A program made the translations under genes and the position numbers. From Amycolatopsis thailandensis (GTDB lineage Bacteria; Actinomycetota; Actinomycetes; Mycobacteriales; Pseudonocardiaceae), in NCBI RefSeq assembly GCF_002234405.1, contig NZ_NMQT01000134.1, forward strand, positions 61,298-125,297: DNA of 64,000 bases, in the 5' to 3' direction. Positions 1-6,732 of this stretch are shown here, piece by piece (the first letter of the stretch is position 1; the number at the start of each line of letters is the position of its first letter). Below the pieces are notes generated by a model. The model was not told the DNA's origin. It was given only the letters and a program-made list of their open reading frames with translations, and ran no database searches.

Positions 1-1
1 G

Positions 2-2662
2 AGCGAGAAGTTCGTGCCGAACCCGTTCGTGCCGACCGAACGGCTGTACCGCACCGGAGACCTCGCCTACTGGAACCCGGACGGCACGCTCCAGTTCGTC
101 GGCCGCGCCGACAACCAGGTCAAACTGCGCGGTTACCGGGTCGAGCTGGACGAGATCGCGGTGGCGATCGAGGAACACACGTGGGTGCGCCGCGCGGCGG
201 CGGTGGTGACCGACGACGCGCGGACCGGCTCGAAGTCGCTCGTCGCGTGCGTGGAGCTGAACCCACGCGAAGCCGCGGTGATGGATCAGGGCAACCACGG
301 CGGGCACCACCAGTCGAAGGCCAGCAAGCTCCAGGTCAAGGCGCAGCTGTCCGACCCGGGTGTGCGCGACGACCTCGACGGCCGCCCGGTCGTCGCGCTG
401 GAGGGCAAGCGGGAAACCGCCCGGCAGCGGCGGGAAGTCTTCGCGCGCAAGACCTATCGTCACTACGAGGGCGGCGCGGTCACCCGCGATGAGCTCGTCG
501 AGCTGCTCACACCGCGTCCGGCCGGCACGTATTCCCGCGAACCCGGCGAGCTCGCGTTCGCCGAACTGGGCGAACTGCTGCGCTGGTTCGGCGGGTTCCG
601 CAGCGAGGAACGGCTGCTGCCGAAGTACTCCTACGCGTCGCCGGGCGCGTTGTACGCGACGCAGTTGTACCTGGAGACCAGTGGTCTCGACGGCCTCGCC
701 GCCGGGATCTACTACTACCACCCGATCGACCACGCCCTGGTCCTGATCGGCGCGAACACGGGGACCGGGCATTCGGTGCACTTCATCGGCCGCACCGGGG
801 CCATCGAACCGGTCTACAAGAACAACATCCGCGAGGTCCTCGAATTCGAGGCCGGTCACATGGTCGGTGTGTTCGAGGACATCCTGCCCGGTTACGGCCT
901 CACGATCAGTCCTTCGGGGTACGACCCCGCGGTGGCCGTGCGAGCCGGTGCCGCCGCCGACGACCACTATCTCGGCACGTTCTCCTTGCACGCCGACGAC
1001 GGCGAGCCTCGCCGGGACGACGTCGAACTGTTCGTGCAGGCGCATCCGGGGCAGGTCGAGGGTCTGCTCGCCGGCACCTATCGCTGGCGGAACGGCGATT
1101 TCGACCTCGTCTCCGGCAAACTGATCGAGCCGAAACACGTGATCGCGATCAATCAGCGGGTGTACGGGCGCGCGGCCTTCGGCGTCACCGCGGTCAGCCG
1201 CGCCGCCGACGAGTGGCTCGAATACATCGGGCTCGGCACGAAGCTGCATCACTTGCAGCGCAACGGCCTGGGGTTCGGCTTCATGTCCTCGGGCTACAGC
1301 TCCAAGAGCGGCAACCCGTTGCCCGCCGCCCGGCGGATCGACGACATCCTCGCCGGGCAGGGGATCGCGCCCGGGCCGTCGTACTTCTTCGTCGGCGGCA
1401 AGGTGAGCCCGGAACAGGCGAGCAGCGAGGGAATGCGCGAAGACGCCGTGCACGTGAAGGGGCCGGCGGAGATCATCCGCGACGAACTCGCGACCACCCT
1501 GCCGGACTACATGATCCCCAACCGGGTGCTGGTGCTGGACGAGTTGCCGTTGACCGCCAACGGAAAGGTCGACGCGAACGCGCTGGCGCGGGCCGACGCC
1601 GTCCGCTCCACGGGCGGCGCACCGTACGTCGCGCCGTCGACGAGTCACGAGCGGTGGCTGGCCGGGGTGTGGGGCAAGGCGCTGAAGTACGACGACGTCT
1701 CGACGCTGGACGACTTCTTCGCCGCCGGCGGGAACTCGCTGACCGCGGTCTCCCTGGTGAACCGGATCAACCGCGAGTACGGCACCCGGCTGCCGTTGCA
1801 GGTCGTCTTCGAGTGCCCGAAGCTGGCCGACCTGGCCGCCCGCATCGGCGAGGGCACCGCCCGGCCGTCCTCGCGGCTGGTCCCGTTGGCGACCGGTGGC
1901 GGCGATCCGGTGTTCTGCTGGCCCGGGCTCGGCGGCTATCCGATGAATTTGCGGCTGCTGGCCACGGAAAGCGGTCTGGGGCGGCCGTTCTACGGAGTGC
2001 AGGCCCACGGGATCAACGCGGAGGAGACGCCGTACGCCACCGTCGAGGAGATGGCGGAGGCCGACGTCGCCGAGATCCTGCGTGTCCAGCCGGAGGGCCC
2101 GTACACGCTGTGGGGCTATTCGTTCGGCGCGCGGGTCGCGTTCGAAACGGCGTGGCAGCTGGAGCGGCAGGGGCGGCGGGTGGCCGACCTGCTGCTGATC
2201 TGCCCGGGAAATCCCGAGGTCGAGGGCGGCGAGGAGCGGGTGGCGAGCTACACGAACCCGGCGTACCTGACGATCCTGCTGTCGGTCTTCCTCGGGTCGA
2301 TCTCCGGGCCGGAAACCTTGGCCTGCCAAGAGACCGTCCGCGACGAGGACGGATTCGTGGCCTTCGTGGCGGACCTGCTGCCCGCCCTCGGCGAACAACT
2401 CGTCCGGCGCATCGTCCGGATCGTCGAGGAGACCTACGAGTTCGACTACACCTTCCGTGAACTCGCCCGGCGGCGGATCGCGGCGCGGGTCACCCTGTTC
2501 AAGGCCGCGGGCGACGACTACTCGTTCGTCGAGAACAGCTCCGGGTACTCGGCAACGCCGCCGGAGGTGGTCACGCTCGAAGGCGATCACTACAGCGTCC
2601 TCAAGGAGAACGGGGTCGCCGAACTGGTGTCGGCGATCCGCGCCCGGCTCGAATCCTTCTGA
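2..2662 (+). CDS. indC: Indigoidine (blue pigment) synthetase, C-terminal part, 5'-truncated by the window edge
   Basis: This is the last ~886 residues of a single-module NRPS that cyclises and oxidises two glutamines to the blue pigment indigoidine. The reading frame is open to the window edge, so the true start and the A-domain core lie upstream. The visible order is: A7 motif YRTGD (nt ~47-61); A8 (GRADNQVKLRGYR); a long flavin oxidase domain inserted between A8 and A9 (about nt 270-1450, opening with the family-typical MDQGNHGGHHQSK); A10 with NGKV (nt ~1560); a carrier domain with GGNSL, Ser codon at nt 1736; and a thioesterase with GYSFG, Ser codon at nt 2120. An oxidase nested in the A domain followed by T and TE is the hallmark of BpsA/IndC (about 1,280 aa). 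The family is sure. The product is inferred because the substrate pocket is not visible. Confidence 0.9.
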   Translation, partial: SEKFVPNPFVPTERLYRTGDLAYWNPDGTLQFVGRADNQVKLRGYRVELDEIAVAIEEHTWVRRAAAVVTDDARTGSKSLVACVELNPREAAVMDQGNHGGHHQSKASKLQVKAQLSDPGVRDDLDGRPVVALEGKRETARQRREVFARKTYRHYEGGAVTRDELVELLTPRPAGTYSREPGELAFAELGELLRWFGGFRSEERLLPKYSYASPGALYATQLYLETSGLDGLAAGIYYYHPIDHALVLIGANTGTGHSVHFIGRTGAIEPVYKNNIREVLEFEAGHMVGVFEDILPGYGLTISPSGYDPAVAVRAGAAADDHYLGTFSLHADDGEPRRDDVELFVQAHPGQVEGLLAGTYRWRNGDFDLVSGKLIEPKHVIAINQRVYGRAAFGVTAVSRAADEWLEYIGLGTKLHHLQRNGLGFGFMSSGYSSKSGNPLPAARRIDDILAGQGIAPGPSYFFVGGKVSPEQASSEGMREDAVHVKGPAEIIRDELATTLPDYMIPNRVLVLDELPLTANGKVDANALARADAVRSTGGAPYVAPSTSHERWLAGVWGKALKYDDVSTLDDFFAAGGNSLTAVSLVNRINREYGTRLPLQVVFECPKLADLAARIGEGTARPSSRLVPLATGGGDPVFCWPGLGGYPMNLRLLATESGLGRPFYGVQAHGINAEETPYATVEEMAEADVAEILRVQPEGPYTLWGYSFGARVAFETAWQLERQGRRVADLLLICPGNPEVEGGEERVASYTNPAYLTILLSVFLGSISGPETLACQETVRDEDGFVAFVADLLPALGEQLVRRIVRIVEETYEFDYTFRELARRRIAARVTLFKAAGDDYSFVENSSGYSATPPEVVTLEGDHYSVLKENGVAELVSAIRARLESF

Positions 2663-2679
2663 GCTAAGGAGATCCAGTT

Positions 2680-3426
2680 GTGCCCGACTCCCTCGGTCCC
2701 CGCCTCAAGGTCGGCGTCGTCGTCCCGTCCACCAACACCTCGGCCCAGCCGGAGCTGGACGCGCTGCGCCCCGACGGCGTCACCAACCACACCGGCCGGA
2801 TGGTCATCGACGACGATCCGATGGTCGACGAGCCCGGTTTCGACCACGTCATGCACAGCATCCGGCTGTCGACACATCCGGCCATCCGCAGTGTCACCGG
2901 CTGCGGGCCCGACTGCGTGATCGTCGGCGTGTCACCGGAAAGCTATTGGGAGGGAACGGATTCCCACGGCCGCGTGCTCGACTCGATGCGCGCGGCCGCG
3001 GGCGGCCTGCCGGTGACGATGAGCCCGGACGCGATCAACGCCGCGCTCGCGGCGCACGACGCCCGCCGGATCGCGGTCATCACGCCGTATCTGCCGGTCG
3101 GCGACGATTCGGTGAGCCGGTTCTTCGCCGACAGCGGCTACGACCTGCTGAACCTCCATGGCCTCGGCGTGCCGAGCCCGGCCAGGATCTCCCACGTCTC
3201 CGAGGCTGAACTCAGGGACGCGGTCAAGGAGATCGACAGCGCCGACGTCGAGGCCATCGTCCAGGTCGGCACCAACGTCGCCATGGCGCGGGTCGCGGCG
3301 GCCGCCGAGTTCTGGCTCGGCAAACCGGTGATCTCGAACAACGTCGTCCTGTACTGGCACGCCCTCCGCCGGAACGGCGTCACCGACCGGGTGCGCGGCT
3401 TCGGCTCGCTGCTGGCCGAGCATTGA
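2680..3426 (+). CDS. Maleate isomerase / arylmalonate decarboxylase-like protein (Asp/Glu racemase superfamily)
   Basis: A 248-aa protein starting at GTG behind AAGGAG, 17 bp after the NRPS stop, so probably co-transcribed with it. The N-terminus (VGVVVPSTNTSAQPEL) and the mid-protein ITPYLPVG segment match the maleate cis-trans isomerase group. These enzymes normally use two cysteines, one in each half. Here the position equivalent to the first (…IVGVSPES) appears to be Val84, with a Cys at 79 instead, and the second (…QVGTN) is Gly197. If this by-eye alignment is right, the usual two-cysteine chemistry is lost and the substrate cannot be predicted. Link to pigment formation is inferred only from position. 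Confidence 0.75.
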   Translation: MPDSLGPRLKVGVVVPSTNTSAQPELDALRPDGVTNHTGRMVIDDDPMVDEPGFDHVMHSIRLSTHPAIRSVTGCGPDCVIVGVSPESYWEGTDSHGRVLDSMRAAAGGLPVTMSPDAINAALAAHDARRIAVITPYLPVGDDSVSRFFADSGYDLLNLHGLGVPSPARISHVSEAELRDAVKEIDSADVEAIVQVGTNVAMARVAAAAEFWLGKPVISNNVVLYWHALRRNGVTDRVRGFGSLLAEH

Positions 3427-3473
3427 CCGCCGGTATTTGACTGATCGTTACAGAACGTGCGATGCTGGGTGTC

Positions 3474-4052
3474 ATGCCCCGTCCGAAGGGATTCGATCCC
3501 ACCGAGGTGCTCGACGCCGCGGTCGGCACCTTCTGGCAAAAGGGATACGCGGCGACGTCGGCCCAGGACCTGGTCGACCGCACCGGCCTGGGGCGGGGAA
3601 GTCTCTACAACACGTTTTCGAGCAAGCAGCAGCTGTTCAAGGAGTCGCTGCGCCGCTACGAGGAAACGTCCGCCACCCGGGTGGAGGAGATGCTGGTCGC
3701 CCCCGGAACCATCCGGGAGCGGATCCGGCGCGTGCTGATGGACGTGGTCCACGACGAGATGGACACCTCGGGCACGCATCGCGGATGTCTGGCCGTCAAC
3801 GCCGCCCTGGAACTCGGCGGCGTCGACGACGAGGTCACCGCCCGCGTCCGGCACAACTTCGAACGGGTGGAGAACGCGTTTCACGCCGAGTTCGCCGCCG
3901 CCCGGCAGGCGGGCGAGATCGGCTCCGGCCGGGATCCGCGGGCGCTGGCCCGGTTCACCCTCGCCGCGATGTACGGCCTGCGGGTGCTGGGCAAGACAGC
4001 GGACCGCCAGGCGCTCACCCAAGTCGTCGAAACCACCATCGAGGCGTTCTGA
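3474..4052 (+). CDS. TetR/AcrR family transcriptional regulator
   Basis: A 192-aa regulator. An N-terminal TetR helix-turn-helix spans about residues 5-50 (DAAVGTFWQKGYAATSAQDL … GRGSLYNTFSSKQQL), followed by an α-helical ligand/dimer domain with GCLAVNAALEL. I chose the ATG at 3474 (MPRPKGFDP) over the in-frame ATG at 3462 because MPRPKGFD is the usual family start. The 47-bp gap upstream holds TTGACTGATCGTTACAG, which could form promoter and operator. It sits between the racemase-like gene and the dehydrogenase at 4155, both on the same strand. The likely target is itself and the downstream dehydrogenase, which is an inference. Confidence 0.88.
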   Translation: MPRPKGFDPTEVLDAAVGTFWQKGYAATSAQDLVDRTGLGRGSLYNTFSSKQQLFKESLRRYEETSATRVEEMLVAPGTIRERIRRVLMDVVHDEMDTSGTHRGCLAVNAALELGGVDDEVTARVRHNFERVENAFHAEFAAARQAGEIGSGRDPRALARFTLAAMYGLRVLGKTADRQALTQVVETTIEAF

Positions 4053-4154
4053 TGTTCCAGGTTTCGTAACAGCCCCCCGCGTTCGAGCGCGACTTTCTTC
4101 GCGTTCGTTCTTTAACGACCATTCCACTATCGAGACGAGGAGTGAAGGCGAGTC

Positions 4155-5015
4155 ATGACGGAAACCGTCGCGGTGCTGGGCACCGGGATCATCGGCGCCC
4201 CGGTCGCCCGCAACCTGAGCAAGGCCGGGTTCGCGGTCCGGGCCTGGAACCGCACCGGGGCCAAGGCGGAAGCCCTCGCCGGGGACGGTGTCCAGGTCGC
4301 GGCGAGCGCCGCGGAAGCCGTCGAGGGCGCGCCGGTCGTGATCACTGTCCTGACGGACGGCCCGTCGGTGCTGGAGGCGATCCGCGCGGCCGCTCCCGCC
4401 GCCGGGACGATCTGGGTGCAGCTCAGCACCGTCGGCGACGCCGTCGACGAGCTGATCGCGTACGCCGACGAGCAGGGCCTCGTCTTCGTCGACGCGCCGG
4501 TGCAGGGCACCCGCCAGCCCGCGGAGCAGGGCCAGCTGATCGTGCTGGCGGCGGGCGCGGCCGGCGCGCGGGAGACCGTCCAGCCGCTGTTCGACGCGAT
4601 CGGCAAGCGCACGCTGTGGGTCGGCGAGGACGGCCGCTCCGGCGCGGCGAGCAGGCTCAAACTGGTGCTGAACACGTGGGTGATCGCGCTGACCCACGGC
4701 GTCGGCGAGGCGCTGGCGCTGGCCGAGGGACTCGGTGTCGACCCGAAGCACTTCGTCGACGTCGTCACCGGCGGCCCGATGGACAACGGCTACTTCCAGG
4801 CGAAATCCGCCGCGATCCTCAAGAACGACTACACCACCGCCTTCTCGGTCGACAACGCGGAGAAGGACGCCCGGTTGGTGCTGGAAGCCGCGGCTCGCGC
4901 GGGTGTCCGGATGGACGCCGTCGAGGCCGGGCGCGCCCGCTTCGCCCGCGCTTCCGAAGCCGGGCACGGCGACGAGGACATGGCGGCCGGTTACTTCGCC
5001 AGCTTTGACAAATAG
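4155..5015 (+). CDS. NAD(P)-dependent oxidoreductase, 3-hydroxyisobutyrate dehydrogenase / 6-PGDH-like family
   Basis: A 286-aa protein of the β-hydroxyacid dehydrogenase family. It has an N-terminal Rossmann motif (VLGTGIIGAPVARNL, residues ~6-20), a substrate loop DAPVQGTRQPAEQG (~115-128) and a C-terminal all-α 6-PGDH-like domain with a catalytic-Lys region RLKLVLNTW around 170. Known members reduce or oxidise small β-hydroxy acids or imines using NAD(P). The ATG follows a purine-rich GAGGAGTGAAGG stretch. It lies ~100 bp behind the TetR gene and is closed by a strong hairpin, so it may be its own unit. The substrate cannot be told from the sequence. Imine reductases share this fold. Confidence 0.85.
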   Translation: MTETVAVLGTGIIGAPVARNLSKAGFAVRAWNRTGAKAEALAGDGVQVAASAAEAVEGAPVVITVLTDGPSVLEAIRAAAPAAGTIWVQLSTVGDAVDELIAYADEQGLVFVDAPVQGTRQPAEQGQLIVLAAGAAGARETVQPLFDAIGKRTLWVGEDGRSGAASRLKLVLNTWVIALTHGVGEALALAEGLGVDPKHFVDVVTGGPMDNGYFQAKSAAILKNDYTTAFSVDNAEKDARLVLEAAARAGVRMDAVEAGRARFARASEAGHGDEDMAAGYFASFDK

Positions 5016-5026
5016 GGCGGGGGTGG

Positions 5027-5062
5027 GCGCGGCCGCGTCCGGTTCGCTGGACGCGGCCGCGC
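5027..5062 (+). terminator. GC-rich hairpin after the dehydrogenase gene
   Basis: A perfect 14-bp inverted repeat (arms 5027-5040 and 5049-5062, core GCGGCCGC) with an 8-nt loop lies 12 bp after the stop of the dehydrogenase gene. No T-tract follows, which is common for actinomycete terminators. It abuts the iolD relic, so it also marks the left side of the insert-like segment. Confidence 0.6.
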
Positions 5063-5063
5063 T

Positions 5064-5099
5064 CTAGCCCTTCACATACCGCACCCGCCCGGACTTGCC
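5064..5099 (-). pseudogene. Relic of the iolD 3' end (last 11 codons plus stop)
   Basis: Read on the minus strand, this encodes GKSGRVRYVKG followed by TAG. The intact iolD ends GKSGQVRYVKS at 6733-6768. At DNA level the two stretches form an imperfect direct repeat (CTTCACATACCGCACC and GACTTGCC identical, scattered substitutions elsewhere). No further iolD sequence continues beyond it: a different small ORF starts within 30 bp. It is best read as the boundary of a segment inserted at, or recombined through, the end of iolD. The differences at synonymous or conservative sites suggest that the copy came from a related strain's iolD and not from a fresh duplication. Confidence 0.7.
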
Positions 5100-5123
5100 G
5101 TGGCACACGACCGCCGGTGCGGG

Positions 5124-5288
5124 TCAGACGTTCGCGAGAACGCTGACGTCCGCCTTGCACGCGGGAACCGTCACGGTTTCTCCGGAATCGCCGAACGGAA
5201 GCGTCAACAGGAGAAACGTGGCTGTGAGAACCACACTGGAGATTGCGATCAGCTTGAGAAGTGCCCGAACTGACAGGAAAACGCCCAT
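5124..5288 (-). CDS. Small membrane protein, 54 aa, unknown
   Basis: A short minus-strand frame from ATG at 5288 to TGA at 5124. The first ~35 residues are one hydrophobic helix (KLIAISSVVLTATFLLL) after a short start with one basic residue. A short polar tail with a single Cys (VTVPACKADV) follows. This could be a signal anchor or a cleavable signal peptide. The ribosome site is weak (GAAGGGTAGGG just upstream). It lies inside the segment bounded by the two iolD ends and faces away from the 363-aa gene. No family was recognised. The call rests on the clean hydrophobic segment, whose codons are less uniformly GC-ending than those of neighbouring core genes. Confidence 0.4.
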   Translation of the reverse strand: MGVFLSVRALLKLIAISSVVLTATFLLLTLPFGDSGETVTVPACKADVSVLANV

Positions 5289-5337
5289 GACCCTACCCTT
5301 CAACCGCCGCTGAGGGCGGGCGAGGCCCGCCCGGCAG

Positions 5338-5361
5338 TTTGCGACCCGGACTGGTCACAAA
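5338..5361. promoter_or_regulatory. Inverted repeat between two divergent genes of the insert
   Basis: TTTGCGACC and GGTCACAAA (9-bp arms, one mismatch, 6-nt spacer) lie between the 54-aa minus gene (start 5288) and the 363-aa plus gene (start 5538). The layout fits a dimeric-regulator operator. No adjacent regulator is obvious, so it is only a candidate. An 8-bp perfect hairpin (GGGCGGGC / GCCCGCCC) sits just left of it at 5314-5332. Confidence 0.35.
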
Positions 5362-5537
5362 CAGTTCTATCCCCGGTTCGCGACCTTGTCGGTCCTCTGT
5401 ACGAGCCAAGGACGTGATCCCACGAGCACCTCCTCCGCCTCGGTTCTCGCTTACGATGGATGTGGCCATTCCAGCGAAGCACTCCCCTCCCGGAGGGGAG
5501 CAAGGCGTGAAAACGTCCAACGGGGAGGGAAAAACTC

Positions 5538-6629
5538 ATGCCGAGGCGGCCCGGGGGAGGGGAGAGCCCGCGCGACTCGGTGGAAGAAGGCTTGCGCTTT
5601 CTCGCCTTGGATGAGGGGCCGGACATCCGGAAACTCAGCAGGAACGCGGTGGGCGGCGTTGGCACCATCATGGGTCTGGCCCGGACGCCGGAAGACTGGA
5701 CAGTCGATGCCAAAGCGGCGGCAGTGCTGACCATCGTTCAGGAACTTGTCGAAAAGCTGTCGAATCCGCGATGGAAACTGGCCGCCGAGGCCGCGTTTCG
5801 TTTGCCTGCGGAGCGGTTCACCGAAAAAACCTGTGAGTCGCTCGCCGGACGCTTCCGCGTGCTCGCACTCCGGCGCGGCGAACCGGTGTCCCGATGGGAG
5901 GCGTATCGCGGCTATTGGATGGCTGCGGCTTCCGCTCTCGCAGTGCAATTGGAAGAGCGCCTGAACGAGTTAACGGCATCATCGAACGGGTGGGGGATTT
6001 ACCGTCTGAACGAGCCGTTGTCACCGCCGCGGTCCTTGCCTATCTCCATCGACCGCACCGACGTCCTCTACCGTTTCGAGGGGAGACGCGGTGTCGAAGT
6101 GTTCACCTACCGCTGGATCACTGCCCATGGCGCGGTGGACCGGTATCCCGCGATCGGGTGGTACTACAACCAGCCGGATGCGCCGGTGGAGATCGTCCCG
6201 TTGGCCAATTGTGAACTCGACGGAGAACTTTCCGATCTTCCCCAAGGCGGCAGGCTGGGCAACCTGAAGTTCTCGCACTGGCTCGAACCTGACGAACAGT
6301 ACTTTTTCGCGTACAGAACGATCTTCAACGCCGATCAGCCGTGCCGTCCCACGATCTTGTACGAGGTTCGAGGTCTGCAGATGAGCGCTTTGACCGTACG
6401 TGCACAGTTCGACCCCCGGTGTCTGCCCGTCGGCGTGTCGTGGTTCGATGTCGACGCACAGAACCAAGGGTGGTCTACGCCGCTCTGGTCCGGCGCGTCG
6501 GAAATGGTCGATGTGGCCGGTAATGGCTACGCTGCGCACGAGTTCGCGTCCTGCGAACTGGGGCGAAAGTATGGACTCCGTTGGACCTGGAGACCAGAAC
6601 GACCAGGTCAGAGAAAGGTAAGTTCCTGA
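5538..6629 (+). CDS. Hypothetical protein, 363 aa, cargo of the insert-like segment
   Basis: The start is well marked: GGGGAGGG lies 7 bp before ATG. The N-terminal ~140 residues are mostly helical (for example DVDAKAAAVLTIVQELVEKL-type runs). The C-terminal ~200 residues look β-rich with many aromatics (IGWYYNQPD, HWLEPDEQYFFAYR, YGLRWTW at the end). That C-terminal pattern resembles the region that follows a helix-turn-helix in many actinomycete regulators of unknown role, but I see no clear helix-turn-helix here. No signal peptide or membrane helix is present. The gene uses more A/T-ending codons than its neighbours, and it is caught between two iolD ends, both of which suggest recent acquisition. 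Function unknown. Confidence 0.7.
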   Translation: MPRRPGGGESPRDSVEEGLRFLALDEGPDIRKLSRNAVGGVGTIMGLARTPEDWTVDAKAAAVLTIVQELVEKLSNPRWKLAAEAAFRLPAERFTEKTCESLAGRFRVLALRRGEPVSRWEAYRGYWMAAASALAVQLEERLNELTASSNGWGIYRLNEPLSPPRSLPISIDRTDVLYRFEGRRGVEVFTYRWITAHGAVDRYPAIGWYYNQPDAPVEIVPLANCELDGELSDLPQGGRLGNLKFSHWLEPDEQYFFAYRTIFNADQPCRPTILYEVRGLQMSALTVRAQFDPRCLPVGVSWFDVDAQNQGWSTPLWSGASEMVDVAGNGYAAHEFASCELGRKYGLRWTWRPERPGQRKVSS

Positions 6630-6732
6630 TGGGTGGAGACTGAACGTCTCGAGGCCGAGACGGTTGGCCACTTTTGCATGTAGTTGGAATTACCGGCCGT
6701 CTCGGTAAAAAATCGCTCGGTAGTCGGGTGCC

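Noticed and set aside
3138..4967. A minus-strand open frame of 609 codons across three plus-strand genes
   Set aside because: It runs antisense through the racemase-like, TetR and dehydrogenase genes and ignores their borders. No domain or ribosome site.
5095..5313. A 72-codon plus-strand frame over the small membrane gene
   Set aside because: The translation has no helix, signal or motif, starts inside the iolD relic, and competes with the more convincing minus-strand 54-aa frame.
6655..6712. Terminator of the iolD operon or the 363-aa gene (CCGAGACGG … CCGTCTCGG then TAAAAAA)
   Set aside because: The loop is over 30 nt and the A-run is on the wrong side for a plus-strand terminator. For the minus strand the T-run precedes the stem.
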